Position numbers and translations under genes: made by a program
The notes under the pieces: model-generated
Databases searched by the model: none
The model's input: only the letters and a program-made list of their open reading frames with translations
What the model was told of the DNA's origin: nothing
Assembly (NCBI GenBank): GCA_947492925.1
Contig: CANLOQ010000002.1
Span: 889,373 to 953,372 of the forward strand
Length of the DNA: 64,000 nucleotides
Source: an uncultured Sulfitobacter sp.
GTDB lineage: Bacteria > Pseudomonadota > Alphaproteobacteria > Rhodobacterales > Rhodobacteraceae
Direction: 5' to 3'
In this document: positions 39,420-47,989 of the stretch, one piece after another
Layout: each line of letters begins with the position of its first letter
How positions within the stretch are numbered: position 1 is the first letter of the stretch

Positions 39420-40958
39420 TTACGCGGGCAGGTGAATGTTGAACCGCGCCCGAATCTTCTGATCCAACGCCGGATCAAACCGCGCACGGGACCGCTGGCC
39501 CAAAATCGCTTCCTTGCGCGCGGTGGCGTTCTTGATCAGATCGGGTTTGCCCAGTTCATCCCATTCCTTGGGGGACGACCGGTTGGCAAGGGCAGGGTAC
39601 ACATGGTCGGTCTCCATACGCGCCAGCGTGCCTTCGGTGCCAAGGTAATGCCCCGGCCCGCCCAGACAGACCTCGCGCATCTGGTCCAGCGCCAGTGTCT
39701 CATCGTTCACCTCGATCCCGCGCACACAGCGCAGCGCCTGTCCGATCAGATCATCGCCCAAAATCAGCGACTCGTGGCAGAACCCCAAGAGGGACGCATG
39801 CATCCCCGCTGCCTCATAGATCATGTTACAGCCCGACAACCCCGCCATGACGTTGGAGCACATCTGCTCCCACCCGGCCTGCATATCCGGCATCTTGGCA
39901 TCTGCAATACCACCTGCGGCCCCCCCGGGCAGTCCGTAGAAATGGTGCATCTGCGCACAACCCGCCGTCAGCAGCGCTTGTTCCCCTGATCCGCCGGTCA
40001 TTGCACCTGACCGCAGGTCCAGCCCGAAAGGCCATGTGCCAAACACCACCGGATGCCCCGGTTTCACCGCGTTGACATAGACCAGCCCCGCCAGACATTC
40101 CGCCACGGCTTGCGTGATTGCGCCCGCTACGGTCGAGGGCGCAGTGGCCCCCGCCATGCCCGCTGACAACAGGAGCACAGGCATCCCGCCCTCAATGCAG
40201 GCTTCCATGACCTGACAGCTTTCGGTGGCAAACTTCATCGGCGGGACGACAAAGCAATTGGAATTGGACATGAAAGGCCGTTCGCGCCATTTGTCCTCGC
40301 CGCCCGCAATCAGATGCAGCATCTCCAGCGCGTCCTTGACGAAGGCCGGATCGGTGAAGGAGGTGCCGATATGCTTCATTGTGCCTGCGGCGGTGGCATA
40401 AACCGTGTTCAGGTCCATCTCGCGGTTGTCGGTGATGTCGCGCGCGACCATCGGGCGTTGCAGAAAATGAATATTGCCCAGCGTATCGGTGATGCGCGCG
40501 GCATCGTGTAAATCCTGCAAGGTGCATTCGCGGTAGCTGTTGTCTTGCACATCCACCAGATGCACCGCCGCACCTGCGGTGCCGTAATGCACCCGGGTGC
40601 CAGATAATTCCAGATCATGCTCGGGGTCGCGGGCATGAAAGGTCACGCTGCGGTTGGCCTTTGCCAGCGTGTCCTCGACCAATGCGCGCGGAAACCGGAT
40701 GCGTCCGTCCGCGCCCTGCACGGCACCCGCAGCGGTCAGATAATCGACACCGGAGGGCGGGGCATCCGCCAGCCCGATGTCTTCCAGCGCCTCAAGGGCG
40801 GCTTGGTGGATCGCCTCGACACCGGCCTCAGAGAGCGGTCTATAGGTGCCGCCCTCAAGGCCCGGTCTGATGGGCCGCATATGGGCAGCAAGTGGTTTGG
40901 CGCGGGCAGCACGGCGGGCCGCACGGCCACCGCTGCGAATTGGGGTTTGGTCTGTCAT
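39420..40958 (-). CDS. Trimethylamine methyltransferase family protein (MttB superfamily, non-pyrrolysine)
   Basis: A 512-residue corrinoid-dependent-type methyltransferase of the MttB superfamily. The frame is continuous with no internal TAG, so there is no pyrrolysine. Such members act on quaternary amines like glycine betaine rather than trimethylamine. Family blocks include HYGTAGAAVHLVD, CTLQDLHDAARI, SNSNCFVVPP and GGSGEQALLTAGCAQM. The N-terminus is Arg/Ala-rich. There is no good ribosome-binding site at the ATG, but a 29-codon frame with a strong one ends 39 bases upstream. No corrinoid protein is adjacent. Confidence 0.85.
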   Translation of the reverse strand: MTDQTPIRSGGRAARRAARAKPLAAHMRPIRPGLEGGTYRPLSEAGVEAIHQAALEALEDIGLADAPPSGVDYLTAAGAVQGADGRIRFPRALVEDTLAKANRSVTFHARDPEHDLELSGTRVHYGTAGAAVHLVDVQDNSYRECTLQDLHDAARITDTLGNIHFLQRPMVARDITDNREMDLNTVYATAAGTMKHIGTSFTDPAFVKDALEMLHLIAGGEDKWRERPFMSNSNCFVVPPMKFATESCQVMEACIEGGMPVLLLSAGMAGATAPSTVAGAITQAVAECLAGLVYVNAVKPGHPVVFGTWPFGLDLRSGAMTGGSGEQALLTAGCAQMHHFYGLPGGAAGGIADAKMPDMQAGWEQMCSNVMAGLSGCNMIYEAAGMHASLLGFCHESLILGDDLIGQALRCVRGIEVNDETLALDQMREVCLGGPGHYLGTEGTLARMETDHVYPALANRSSPKEWDELGKPDLIKNATARKEAILGQRSRARFDPALDQKIRARFNIHLPA

Positions 40959-40997
40959 GGGAAATGTCCGTCTTGAGGGCTGGGAAGGGTGAATGAC

Positions 40998-41087
40998 CTA
41001 TCTTCCCGGCGCGCCCCGTGCCGCGCGTCCGCGTCCGGCACCGATGGTGCGACACACGCGGGTGATGATGCAGATATCCGACGTCAT
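40998..41087 (-). CDS. Candidate 29-residue leader peptide of the mttB-like gene
   Basis: The frame begins MTSDICIITRVCRTIGAG and continues with an Arg/Ala/Gly-rich tail. AAGGAG lies five bases before the ATG, the strongest ribosome-binding site in this intergenic region. The stop is 39 bases before the mttB-like ATG, which lacks a site of its own. The ICIIT run is shared with a 14-residue frame before cysS. It could be a regulatory leader or a real small protein. Confidence 0.45.
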   Translation of the reverse strand: MTSDICIITRVCRTIGAGRGRAARGAPGR

Positions 41088-41405
41088 GCGGTCTCCTTCA
41101 CGGGTTCAGTCTGCGGCCCGAAACTGCGGCATTCTGTCCTGTTTGCGCCGCCAAGGCCCGTTTGCGACCCGTGCAGCCGCAGCAAATAATCAAGGCTGCG
41201 CGCGCAATTGTGAGCGTCCGCTGCCCCCCGCTGCGCCGGAACTGGCCGACGCCATGCGCCTGAAAGCGCGGCAATCTGCCCAAAGTGACCGCCCTGCCGG
41301 ATTGAATGGAACCGGAGGCAAGGCTGCGGCATTGCATCCCCGTCACCGCCGCGCAGAGCCTGTGCGGCATCCCAGACAACAATGCACAAAGCAAGGAGCA
41401 GACAC
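41088..41405. other. Intergenic region upstream of the outer-membrane protein gene
   Basis: About 320 bases with no gene that I can support. It should contain the divergent promoters of the mttB-like gene and of the barrel protein gene. I see no clear operator palindrome. Confidence 0.4.
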
Positions 41406-41996
41406 ATGAGACACCACCTCAAAACGGGCGCAGCGGCGCTGATGGGCGGCCTTTGGATCAGCGGCGCAGCCGTTGCCGGAAACGTAACCGAACCCGTGGT
41501 AGAGCCCCCGGTGATCGCCCCCGCACCGGTCATCAACACCAGCGACTGGACCGGCTTTTATACAGGTCTGCAACTTGGCTACGCCGATATGGACGGGGTG
41601 GACCCGCTGGACGGCGACAACACCACTTACGGCTTCCACGCAGGTTACGACATTGATCTGGGCGACTGGGTGATCGGCGGAGAACTGGATTACGACAAAA
41701 CGGACGTCGATCTGGGCGGCGCTGCCAGCGCCGATTCCGTTGCGCGCCTCAAGCTCAAGGGCGGCTACGATCTGGGCAACACGCTCATTTACGCCACGGC
41801 GGGCGCCGCGCGCGCCGATACCTCCGTGGGCAATGAAACCGGGCCCTTTGCGGGTGTCGGCATCACCTACAAGGTCACCGACAGCTATACCGTGGGGGCC
41901 GAGGTGCTGGAGCACCGGTTCAGCGATGTCGGCGGCACGCCGGACAATGATCTGGACGCCACCACCATCACCCTGCGCGGTTCGCTGCGATTCTAA
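41406..41996 (+). CDS. Outer-membrane beta-barrel protein (OmpA-like/porin-family fold)
   Basis: A 196-residue protein with a signal peptide (cleavage near AAVAGNV). A Pro-rich linker follows (VEPPVIAPAP), then an eight-strand type barrel that starts DWTGFYTGLQLGYADMDG and ends in RGSLRF with C-terminal phenylalanine, the usual outer-membrane insertion signal. The start has AAGGAG at good spacing. It belongs to the small surface-antigen-like barrel group common in Rhodobacterales. Confidence 0.88.
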   Translation: MRHHLKTGAAALMGGLWISGAAVAGNVTEPVVEPPVIAPAPVINTSDWTGFYTGLQLGYADMDGVDPLDGDNTTYGFHAGYDIDLGDWVIGGELDYDKTDVDLGGAASADSVARLKLKGGYDLGNTLIYATAGAARADTSVGNETGPFAGVGITYKVTDSYTVGAEVLEHRFSDVGGTPDNDLDATTITLRGSLRF

Positions 41997-42145
41997 TCCA
42001 CAGTCGGTTTGACCCGAGCCCGGATCACCGGATACCTTCACAGAACCATCCGGTTCACAGGGGGCGGGTTGGTCCGGCCTAATTGGTCAGGACCGGTCTG
42101 ACCTGTCATATCTGGGGGATGGCACCTGTGCCATGACCAGACAGG

Positions 42146-42180
42146 AAGGCTGGCGCGTTCCCTCGCGCGCCAGCCTTTTT
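42146..42180. terminator. Bidirectional terminator between the barrel protein gene and the aminotransferase gene
   Basis: A 12-base perfect stem AAGGCTGGCGCG / CGCGCCAGCCTT is followed by TTT on the plus strand. The two flanking genes converge on it, so it probably ends both transcripts. Confidence 0.75.
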
Positions 42181-42185
42181 ACCGT

Positions 42186-43364
42186 CTACCGCCCGGAGGC
42201 TCGGGTCTCGGCAAAGGCGCAGAGGGTTTTCAGCGCGGTCTCGAACGCACCGTCTTCAATCGTCATTGCCACCCGGACATGCCCCGCCGCTGCGGTGCCA
42301 AAACTCTCGCCCGGCATGGTGGCAATCCGATGTTCTTTCAGCAGGGCCAACGCAAAATCCTCGCCGCTCATGCCGGTGCTGCGCACATCCAGCATCAGAT
42401 ACATCGCCCCCTGCGCAGGCACGAGGGCCACCGCATTCTGCTCGGCCAATACCCGCTGGGCAATGGCGCGACGACGGCGGAAGGGGGCGGCGATCTCTGC
42501 CTCGAACCCTTCGCCCAGCTGCAGCGCATAAAGGGCGGCGTCCTGTATGAACCCGGGCACACCATAGGTGGTATGCGTGGCAAGGTTGATCATATGACCC
42601 ACCATGTCCTCTGGCCCGATCACCCAGCCGATCCGCGAACCGGTCATGGCGTGGGATTTTGACATCGATCCCACCACCAAAGTCCGCTCGGCCATGCCGG
42701 GCAGGGCACGCGGGCTCAGGTGCACGCCCTCCCAGACCTGCGTGTCATAGACCTCGTCCGAGATGAGCCACAGTTCATGGTCACGACAGACCTGCGCAAT
42801 CCCCTCCAGCGTGGCGCGGGAATAGACAACGCCGGTGGGGTTGTTCGGTGTGTTGATCAGCAGCGACTTCGCTCCTGCCGCCACCGCCGCAATCTCGTCG
42901 GCACGCGGCTGAAACGCATCCTCGGCGCGCGTCTGAATGCAGACGGGGTTGGCACTCGCGCCGCGCAGGGTGCCGGGGTAGGTAGCATAGAACGGATCAA
43001 GGTAGAGCGCACGGTCACCGGGATCACAGACCGCAAAATGCGCCGCATAAAGCGCCGATTGCCCGCCCGGCGTGATCATGATGTTCGCCCGCGTCGTCTC
43101 TACCCCTGTGCGCGCCGTGACCCTTGCCGCAATCTCATCGCGCAACGCCGTTACCCCGGGGATGGATGCATAACCGGTGTGACCCGCCAGCGCCGTGCGG
43201 TGCATTTCCTGCAGGATTGGCGCTGCGGTGCGGATATCATGTTCTCCGATGGTCAGCTCCGTGACAGCCACACCATCGGCAATCATCTGGCGTGCCGTGT
43301 TGAACACACCCCAACCATCCGATCCGCCACCCAAAAGCCCCGCAATGCGCTGTGATGCCTGCAT
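42186..43364 (-). CDS. PLP-dependent aminotransferase, class I/II
   Basis: A 392-residue aminotransferase. The PLP lysine is in VVGSMSKSHAMTGSRIGW, and NTPNNPTGVVYS and SDEVYDTQVW precede it. I start at MQASQRIAGLL (43364) because AGGAGG lies five bases before it. An arginine:pyruvate- or aspartate-type activity is possible but cannot be fixed. It is divergent from cysS. Confidence 0.87.
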   Translation of the reverse strand: MQASQRIAGLLGGGSDGWGVFNTARQMIADGVAVTELTIGEHDIRTAAPILQEMHRTALAGHTGYASIPGVTALRDEIAARVTARTGVETTRANIMITPGGQSALYAAHFAVCDPGDRALYLDPFYATYPGTLRGASANPVCIQTRAEDAFQPRADEIAAVAAGAKSLLINTPNNPTGVVYSRATLEGIAQVCRDHELWLISDEVYDTQVWEGVHLSPRALPGMAERTLVVGSMSKSHAMTGSRIGWVIGPEDMVGHMINLATHTTYGVPGFIQDAALYALQLGEGFEAEIAAPFRRRRAIAQRVLAEQNAVALVPAQGAMYLMLDVRSTGMSGEDFALALLKEHRIATMPGESFGTAAAGHVRVAMTIEDGAFETALKTLCAFAETRASGR

Positions 43365-43460
43365 ATCCGCCTCCTGTTTCTTGGGGCGCAGGGGCGCAGA
43401 GGACACTTGATTCGTCAATTGCCCTTGACCGATACCGCCCTGGCAGGCTACGCAAACGCC

Positions 43461-43505
43461 ATGACAAAGATGAAGTGCACAACAATCTGCATTATTACCT
43501 GCTGA
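43461..43505 (+). CDS. Candidate 14-residue cysteine-rich leader peptide of cysS
   Basis: The frame reads [14 protein letters not shown] then TGA: three Cys codons in fourteen, the last just before the stop, and 88 bases before cysS. It has no ribosome-binding site. A TTGACC at 43425-43430 and a weak -10 at TACGCA would place the transcript start on the ATG, that is, a leaderless frame. Cys codons ahead of the cysteinyl-tRNA synthetase gene fit attenuation by Cys-tRNA supply. Leaderless polycysteine frames with this role are known in mycobacteria. Confidence 0.45.
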   Translation: MTKMKCTTICIITC

Positions 43506-43512
43506 GAGATTT

Positions 43513-43583
43513 CTCGCGGGCTGTCATCCATGTCGTTTTCAATTCGGTAAATATATGGCAAGCCCGCGCCACACCCGCGCGAG
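43513..43583 (+). promoter_or_regulatory. Alternative pairings in the cysS leader
   Basis: Just after the leader-peptide stop, CGCGGGCT (43515-43522) can pair with AGCCCGCG (43561-43568). The overlapping CTCGCG (43513-43518) can instead pair with CGCGAG (43578-43583), which covers the GAGG ribosome-binding site of cysS. A ribosome held at the last Cys codon would mask the common 5' arm. The pairings are visible; the regulatory switch is inferred. Confidence 0.35.
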
Positions 43584-43593
43584 GATATCCGCC

Positions 43594-44982
43594 ATGACGA
43601 CCATCAGACTGCACAACACCAAGACACGCGCGAAAGAGGACTTTGTGCCGATTTCGCCGGACAACGTGCGCATGTATGTCTGCGGTCCCACTGTCTATGA
43701 CCGCGCCCATATCGGCAACGCGCGGGCGGTGATCGTGTTTGATGTGCTCTACCGCCTGCTGCGCCATGTCTACGGTGCGGATCACGTGACCTATGTGCGC
43801 AATTTCACCGATGTGGACGACCGCATCAACGAGACAGCCCAAAACCGCAAGGCAGCCGGGGCAGAAGGTTCGCTGGAACATCTCATCGCAGAGCGGGCGG
43901 ATGAGACGATCAACTGGTATCATCAGGACATGGACGCGCTGGGTGCACTCCGCCCCGATCACGAGCCCCGCGCCACCGCCTATATCGCCCCGATGATCGC
44001 CATGATCGAAGATCTGATTGCGAAGGGCCACGCCTATGCCGCCGAAGGCCACGCGCTTTTTGCCGTCGACAGCTACAAGGACTACGGCGCTTTGTCCGGC
44101 CGCTCTGTCGATGACATGATCGCCGGCGCGCGGGTCGAGGTGGCGCCCTACAAACGCAACCCTATGGATTTTGTGCTCTGGAAGCCGTCGCCTGACGATC
44201 TGCCCGGCTGGGACAGCCCCTGGGGCAGGGGGCGGCCCGGCTGGCATATCGAATGCTCTGCAATGGCGCATGAACTGCTGGGCGAGGCGTTCGACATCCA
44301 CGGCGGCGGCAATGATCTGACCTTTCCGCATCATGAGAACGAGATCGCGCAGAGCACCTGCGTGGGCCACGGCTTTGCCAACGTCTGGATGCACAACGAG
44401 ATGTTGCAGGTGGAGGGCCGCAAGATGTCCAAATCGCTTGGCAATTTCTTCACCGTGCGCGACCTGCTGGATCAGGGCGTGCCGGGCGAAGTGATGCGTT
44501 TTGTGTTTCTCAGCACCCACTACCGCAAGCCGATGGACTGGACCGAGAAGAAGCGGGCGGAGGCGGAGAAGACGCTGCGCAAGTGGTACACCCAGATTGC
44601 AGGGCTTGAGACGGGCACACCGCCGCAAAGCGTGATGGATGCGATGGCAGATGATCTCAACACCCACGGCGTGTTGACCGAATGCCACAGGCTGTCGCAG
44701 GCGGGTGAGCTGGAAGCCCTGCGGGGCGCGCTGGCGCTGGTGGGTCTGTTGGATGACAAAATCCCCGATTGGGCGGTGGCGCAGGCCTATGACCTGACGG
44801 ACATGGAAGCCTTTCTGAGCGATGCGCGGGTGACCGCGATGGAAACCAAGGATTTTTCGGAGGTGGACCGGATCAAGACCGCCCTTCTGGATGCCGGTGT
44901 CGAGGTGCAGATGAGCAAGGACGGTGTGAAACTGACCGCACCTGCGGATTTCGACCCGGCTGCACTGGAGGGCATCCTGTGA
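43594..44982 (+). CDS. cysS: Cysteinyl-tRNA synthetase
   Basis: A 462-residue class I synthetase. It has the HIGH-type motif as [15 protein letters not shown], the zinc/cysteine-binding block [10 protein letters not shown], the WHIECSAMA block, and the KMSKS loop [11 protein letters not shown]. The C-terminal anticodon domain is complete. I start at [11 protein letters not shown] (43594), where similarity begins, with GAGG nine bases upstream. Tandem hairpins follow the stop. Confidence 0.96.
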   Translation: MTTIRLHNTKTRAKEDFVPISPDNVRMYVCGPTVYDRAHIGNARAVIVFDVLYRLLRHVYGADHVTYVRNFTDVDDRINETAQNRKAAGAEGSLEHLIAERADETINWYHQDMDALGALRPDHEPRATAYIAPMIAMIEDLIAKGHAYAAEGHALFAVDSYKDYGALSGRSVDDMIAGARVEVAPYKRNPMDFVLWKPSPDDLPGWDSPWGRGRPGWHIECSAMAHELLGEAFDIHGGGNDLTFPHHENEIAQSTCVGHGFANVWMHNEMLQVEGRKMSKSLGNFFTVRDLLDQGVPGEVMRFVFLSTHYRKPMDWTEKKRAEAEKTLRKWYTQIAGLETGTPPQSVMDAMADDLNTHGVLTECHRLSQAGELEALRGALALVGLLDDKIPDWAVAQAYDLTDMEAFLSDARVTAMETKDFSEVDRIKTALLDAGVEVQMSKDGVKLTAPADFDPAALEGIL

Positions 44983-44996
44983 GCGCGACCTTTTTG

Positions 44997-45022
44997 GTAA
45001 GGTGGACTAAAGTCCACCTTAC
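44997..45022. repeat. Perfect palindrome downstream of cysS, copy 1
   Basis: GTAAGGTGGACT-AA-AGTCCACCTTAC, a 12-base perfect stem with a two-base loop, starts 14 bases after the cysS stop. It shares its GTAAGGTG outer arm with a second palindrome 15 bases on. There is no T tract after it, so it looks more like a dispersed palindromic repeat than a terminator. Confidence 0.6.
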
Positions 45023-45037
45023 GCGACACCCCCGTAA

Positions 45038-45055
45038 GGTGCAGTTCACTGCACC
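45038..45055. repeat. Related palindrome downstream of cysS, copy 2
   Basis: GGTGCAGT-TC-ACTGCACC, an 8-base perfect stem, is preceded by GTAA as in copy 1. The two copies have the same outer bases and compensatory inner changes, as expected for members of one repeat family. Confidence 0.55.
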
Positions 45056-45069
45056 CGCCCTCCGATCAG

Positions 45070-45084
45070 TTAACCTATTGTTAA
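45070..45084. promoter_or_regulatory. CtrA-like box upstream of cimA
   Basis: TTAA-CCTATTG-TTAA fits TTAA-N7-TTAA exactly; on the minus strand, with the neighbouring base, it reads TTAA-N7-TTAAC, the full CtrA consensus. It ends 40 bases before cimA. Function is inferred. Confidence 0.4.
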
Positions 45085-45090
45085 TGCAAA

Positions 45091-45108
45091 TGTTTCGCGC
45101 GCGAAACA
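45091..45108. promoter_or_regulatory. Perfect 18-base palindrome just upstream of cimA
   Basis: TGTTTCGCG-CGCGAAACA is a perfect palindrome with no spacer, ending 16 bases before the cimA start and next to its ribosome-binding site GGAAGG. It looks like an operator; I do not recognise the regulator. Confidence 0.45.
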
Positions 45109-45124
45109 AATGGAAGGTGATGCC

Positions 45125-46750
45125 ATGACCAAAGAACGCCTCACCCTTTATGACACCACCCTGCGCGACGGGCAGCAAACGCAGGGCGTGCAATTTTCGA
45201 CCGAGGAAAAGCACCAGATCGCCGCGGCCCTCGACGCGCTTGGCGTGGATTACATCGAAGGCGGCTGGCCCGGTGCGAACCCCACCGACAACGCCTTCTT
45301 TGATGCCGCCCCCAAAACCCGCGCCCGGCTCACCGCCTTCGGCATGACCAAACGCCCCGGCATTTCGGCTCAGAACGACGATGTGCTGGCGGCCGTGCTG
45401 AACGCGGGCACAAAATCGGTCTGTCTGGTCGGCAAGACGCATGAATTCCACGTCACCAAAGCACTTGGCATCACGCTGGACGAAAATCTCGGCCTTCTGC
45501 GCGACAGCGTCGCTCATGTGGTGGCGCAGGGCCGCGAGGCACTGTTCGACGCGGAACACTTCTTTGATGGCTTCAAATCCAATCCTGATTACGCGCTGGC
45601 CTGTCTCAGGGCCGTGCACGAGGCCGGGGCCCGCTGGATTGTGCTTTGTGACACCAACGGCGGGACCTTGCCCGACGAAGTGGGCCGGATCACCGCCGCC
45701 GTGATCGCGGCGGGCATTCCGGGTGACCATCTTGGCATCCACACCCATGACGACACGGAAAACGGCGTGGCCTGCACGCTGGCCGCCGTCGACGCAGGGG
45801 CGCGCCAGATACAGGGCACGCTGAACGGTCTGGGCGAACGCTGTGGCAACGCAAACCTGACCGCGCTGATTCCGATCCTGCTGCTGAAAGAACCCTACGC
45901 CAGTCGCTACGCCACGGGGGTCACGCCGGACGCGCTTGCCGATCTCACACGGATCAGTCGGATGCTGGACGAGATCCTCAACCGCGTGCCGCGCAAACAG
46001 GCGGCGTTCGTGGGGGCCTCGGCCTTTGCCCACAAGGCTGGCCTGCACGCCAGCGCGATTGCCAAGGACCCCACGACCTACGAACATATTGATCCTGCAC
46101 TTGTCGGCAATGCGCGCATCATCCCGATGTCCAATCAGGCGGGCCAGTCCAACCTGCGCAAGCGGCTGTCCGAAGCGGGGCTGAAGGTGCCGAAAAGCGA
46201 TCCGTCGCTGGGCCGTATCCTTGAGGTCGTGAAAGAGCGCGAAGCGGAGGGCTATGCCTATGACACCGCACAGGCCAGTTTTGAACTGCTCGCGCGTGAG
46301 GTGCTGGGCCAGAGCCCCGCGTTTTTTGAGGTCAAGCGCTACCGCGTCACCGTTGAGCGGCGCAAGAACAAGTATGACCGGATGGTCAGCCTGTCCGAGG
46401 CGGTGGTTGTGGTGAAGGTCGATGGCGAAAAGCGCCAGTCAGTCAGTGAAAGCATGGATGCCGACGGCAGCGACCGTGGCCCGGTGAACGCCCTGGCCAA
46501 GGCGCTGGCAAAGGACCTTGGGCAATACTCGCCCTATCTGGAGGATATGCGGCTGGTGGATTTCAAGGTGCGCATCACCCAGGGCGGCACCGAAGCGGTC
46601 ACGCGTGTCATCATCGACAGTGAAGACGGGCAGGGCCAACGCTGGTCCACCGTGGGGGTCAGTGCCAACATAATCGACGCAAGTTTTGAGGCGCTGCTGG
46701 ATGCCATCCGCTGGAAACTTGTGCGCGATTGCAGGGATCTTTCGGGATGA
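45125..46750 (+). CDS. cimA: Citramalate synthase
   Basis: A 541-residue enzyme of the isopropylmalate synthase superfamily, making (R)-citramalate from pyruvate and acetyl-CoA for isoleucine. It begins MTKERLTLYDTTLRDGQQTQGVQFS. It has the metal-binding HTHDDTENGVA block, and GTLNGLGERCGNANL, which favours the CimA subfamily over LeuA. The C-terminal regulatory domain is complete (DMRLVDFKVRITQGG). The start has GGAAGG upstream. The stop overlaps the next gene by 4 bases. Confidence 0.9.
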   Translation: MTKERLTLYDTTLRDGQQTQGVQFSTEEKHQIAAALDALGVDYIEGGWPGANPTDNAFFDAAPKTRARLTAFGMTKRPGISAQNDDVLAAVLNAGTKSVCLVGKTHEFHVTKALGITLDENLGLLRDSVAHVVAQGREALFDAEHFFDGFKSNPDYALACLRAVHEAGARWIVLCDTNGGTLPDEVGRITAAVIAAGIPGDHLGIHTHDDTENGVACTLAAVDAGARQIQGTLNGLGERCGNANLTALIPILLLKEPYASRYATGVTPDALADLTRISRMLDEILNRVPRKQAAFVGASAFAHKAGLHASAIAKDPTTYEHIDPALVGNARIIPMSNQAGQSNLRKRLSEAGLKVPKSDPSLGRILEVVKEREAEGYAYDTAQASFELLAREVLGQSPAFFEVKRYRVTVERRKNKYDRMVSLSEAVVVVKVDGEKRQSVSESMDADGSDRGPVNALAKALAKDLGQYSPYLEDMRLVDFKVRITQGGTEAVTRVIIDSEDGQGQRWSTVGVSANIIDASFEALLDAIRWKLVRDCRDLSG

Positions 46751-47274
46751 TCCACAAGGTGCTGACAGTGCTTAGTGCTTCGGTCGCTATGACATGCGCA
46801 ATTGGCCTTGGATTGATCCTGTCACAACGCCCCGCCGACCTGCCGCCGGGCGCGAAGCTGGATTTTAGCAATACGCTCGCCGCCGCAGGGCAGGTGCCCG
46901 CACCGTTCTCTTCGGTTGCGATGTGCGGCGGCTTTGCGCTTAAGCTGTGCCGCCATCCGTCCGTTGCACAAAACCGGTCGCTGGCAGTGCTGGATGGCCC
47001 GTTGGGTGACACGGCGAAAACGGCTTATTCCTATCGGATCAACACCGGCTTTGCCCCGCGCGGCGCATACCGCGACGATGTGCCAACCCTGTCGCCTTCC
47101 TTGCTGATCGCCGGTGCGCAAGACGAAGCTTTCCACGCAGGCCGGTATCAAGCGACGCTGACACAGACGACCGACAGGGGGACATACTTGATTGCTGACG
47201 AAGTGGGTCTTCTGGATATGGGAAATGCGCCTGAAACCCTGCGGGCCATGAAGGATCCGATCCATGAACTCTGA
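46747..47274 (+). CDS. Hypothetical membrane-anchored or secreted protein
   Basis: A 175-residue protein whose ATG overlaps the cimA stop (ATGA). The N-terminus is a signal peptide or anchor (about residues 5-25, VLTVLSASVAMTCAIGLGLIL). The rest is polar with two cysteines (AMCGGFALKLCRHP) that could form a disulfide. I do not recognise a family. Its 3' end overlaps the methyltransferase gene by 11 bases, so the genes are likely translated together. Confidence 0.6.
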   Translation: MIHKVLTVLSASVAMTCAIGLGLILSQRPADLPPGAKLDFSNTLAAAGQVPAPFSSVAMCGGFALKLCRHPSVAQNRSLAVLDGPLGDTAKTAYSYRINTGFAPRGAYRDDVPTLSPSLLIAGAQDEAFHAGRYQATLTQTTDRGTYLIADEVGLLDMGNAPETLRAMKDPIHEL

Positions 47275-47989
47275 CGCGATGAAAGCCTTTTTTACCCTGC
47301 ACCGTGATTTGCCCCGCGAGGGCCCGGGCGAGGCGGCGGATGTTGTCTGGGCCGCGCATCTTGCAGACCTTTCGGAGGCCGCGCAGATTGCAGATGTGGG
47401 CTGTGGCCCCGGTGGTGATATCGCGGCGTTGCTGGGGGCCGCACCTGCGGGCCATGTGACAGCGCTGGACACCACCGAACATTTTGTCGAGGCCGCCCGC
47501 CAGCGGCGCGCGGGTGACGGGCGGGTTACCGTTCTCAAGGCCGATATGGCGCGGATCATGAACCGTTATGACATGATTTGGTGCGCAGGGGCCGTCTATT
47601 TTCTTGGCGTCACCAAGGCGTTGAATACGTGGAAGAAATCCCTGAACCCCGGCGGTGTGGTTGCCTTTTCCGAGGCGTGTTGGTTCACCGATGACCGTTC
47701 TGACCGGGCGCGGGCGATGTGGGACACGGAATATCCCGATATGACGGATCAGGCCGGTGTGACCGCGCAGATTGCGGCGGCGGGTTATGAGGTTCTGGGC
47801 CAGCGACGGTTGCAGGACCGTGCGTGGGAGGCCTACTTTGGTCCGCTGGAGGCCCGCATAGACCAATTGCGCCCGAATGCCGATGCGGCGTTGCAGAAAG
47901 TTCTGGATGAAGCGGATGAGGAAATTGCCTGCTGGCGCGCGCACCGCGATGAATTTGGCTATTTGCTGAGCGTTGTGCGTCCGGCATGA
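47264..47989 (+). CDS. Class I SAM-dependent methyltransferase
   Basis: A 241-residue methyltransferase. Motif I is ADVGCGPGGDIAALL, the acidic loop after strand 2 is TALDTT, and motif post-I/II is YDMIWCAGAVYFLG. The substrate is not evident. It is coupled on both sides, overlapping the next gene by 4 bases. Because that neighbour resembles the complex I assembly factor NDUFAF6, a role like that of NDUFAF5 is a possibility, but similarity to NDUFAF5 is not established here. Confidence 0.8.
   Translation: MNSDAMKAFFTLHRDLPREGPGEAADVVWAAHLADLSEAAQIADVGCGPGGDIAALLGAAPAGHVTALDTTEHFVEAARQRRAGDGRVTVLKADMARIMNRYDMIWCAGAVYFLGVTKALNTWKKSLNPGGVVAFSEACWFTDDRSDRARAMWDTEYPDMTDQAGVTAQIAAAGYEVLGQRRLQDRAWEAYFGPLEARIDQLRPNADAALQKVLDEADEEIACWRAHRDEFGYLLSVVRPA

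Noticed and set aside
39420-40958. Pyrrolysine-containing trimethylamine methyltransferase
   Set aside because: The reading frame is complete without any internal TAG codon, so it belongs to the non-pyrrolysine branch.
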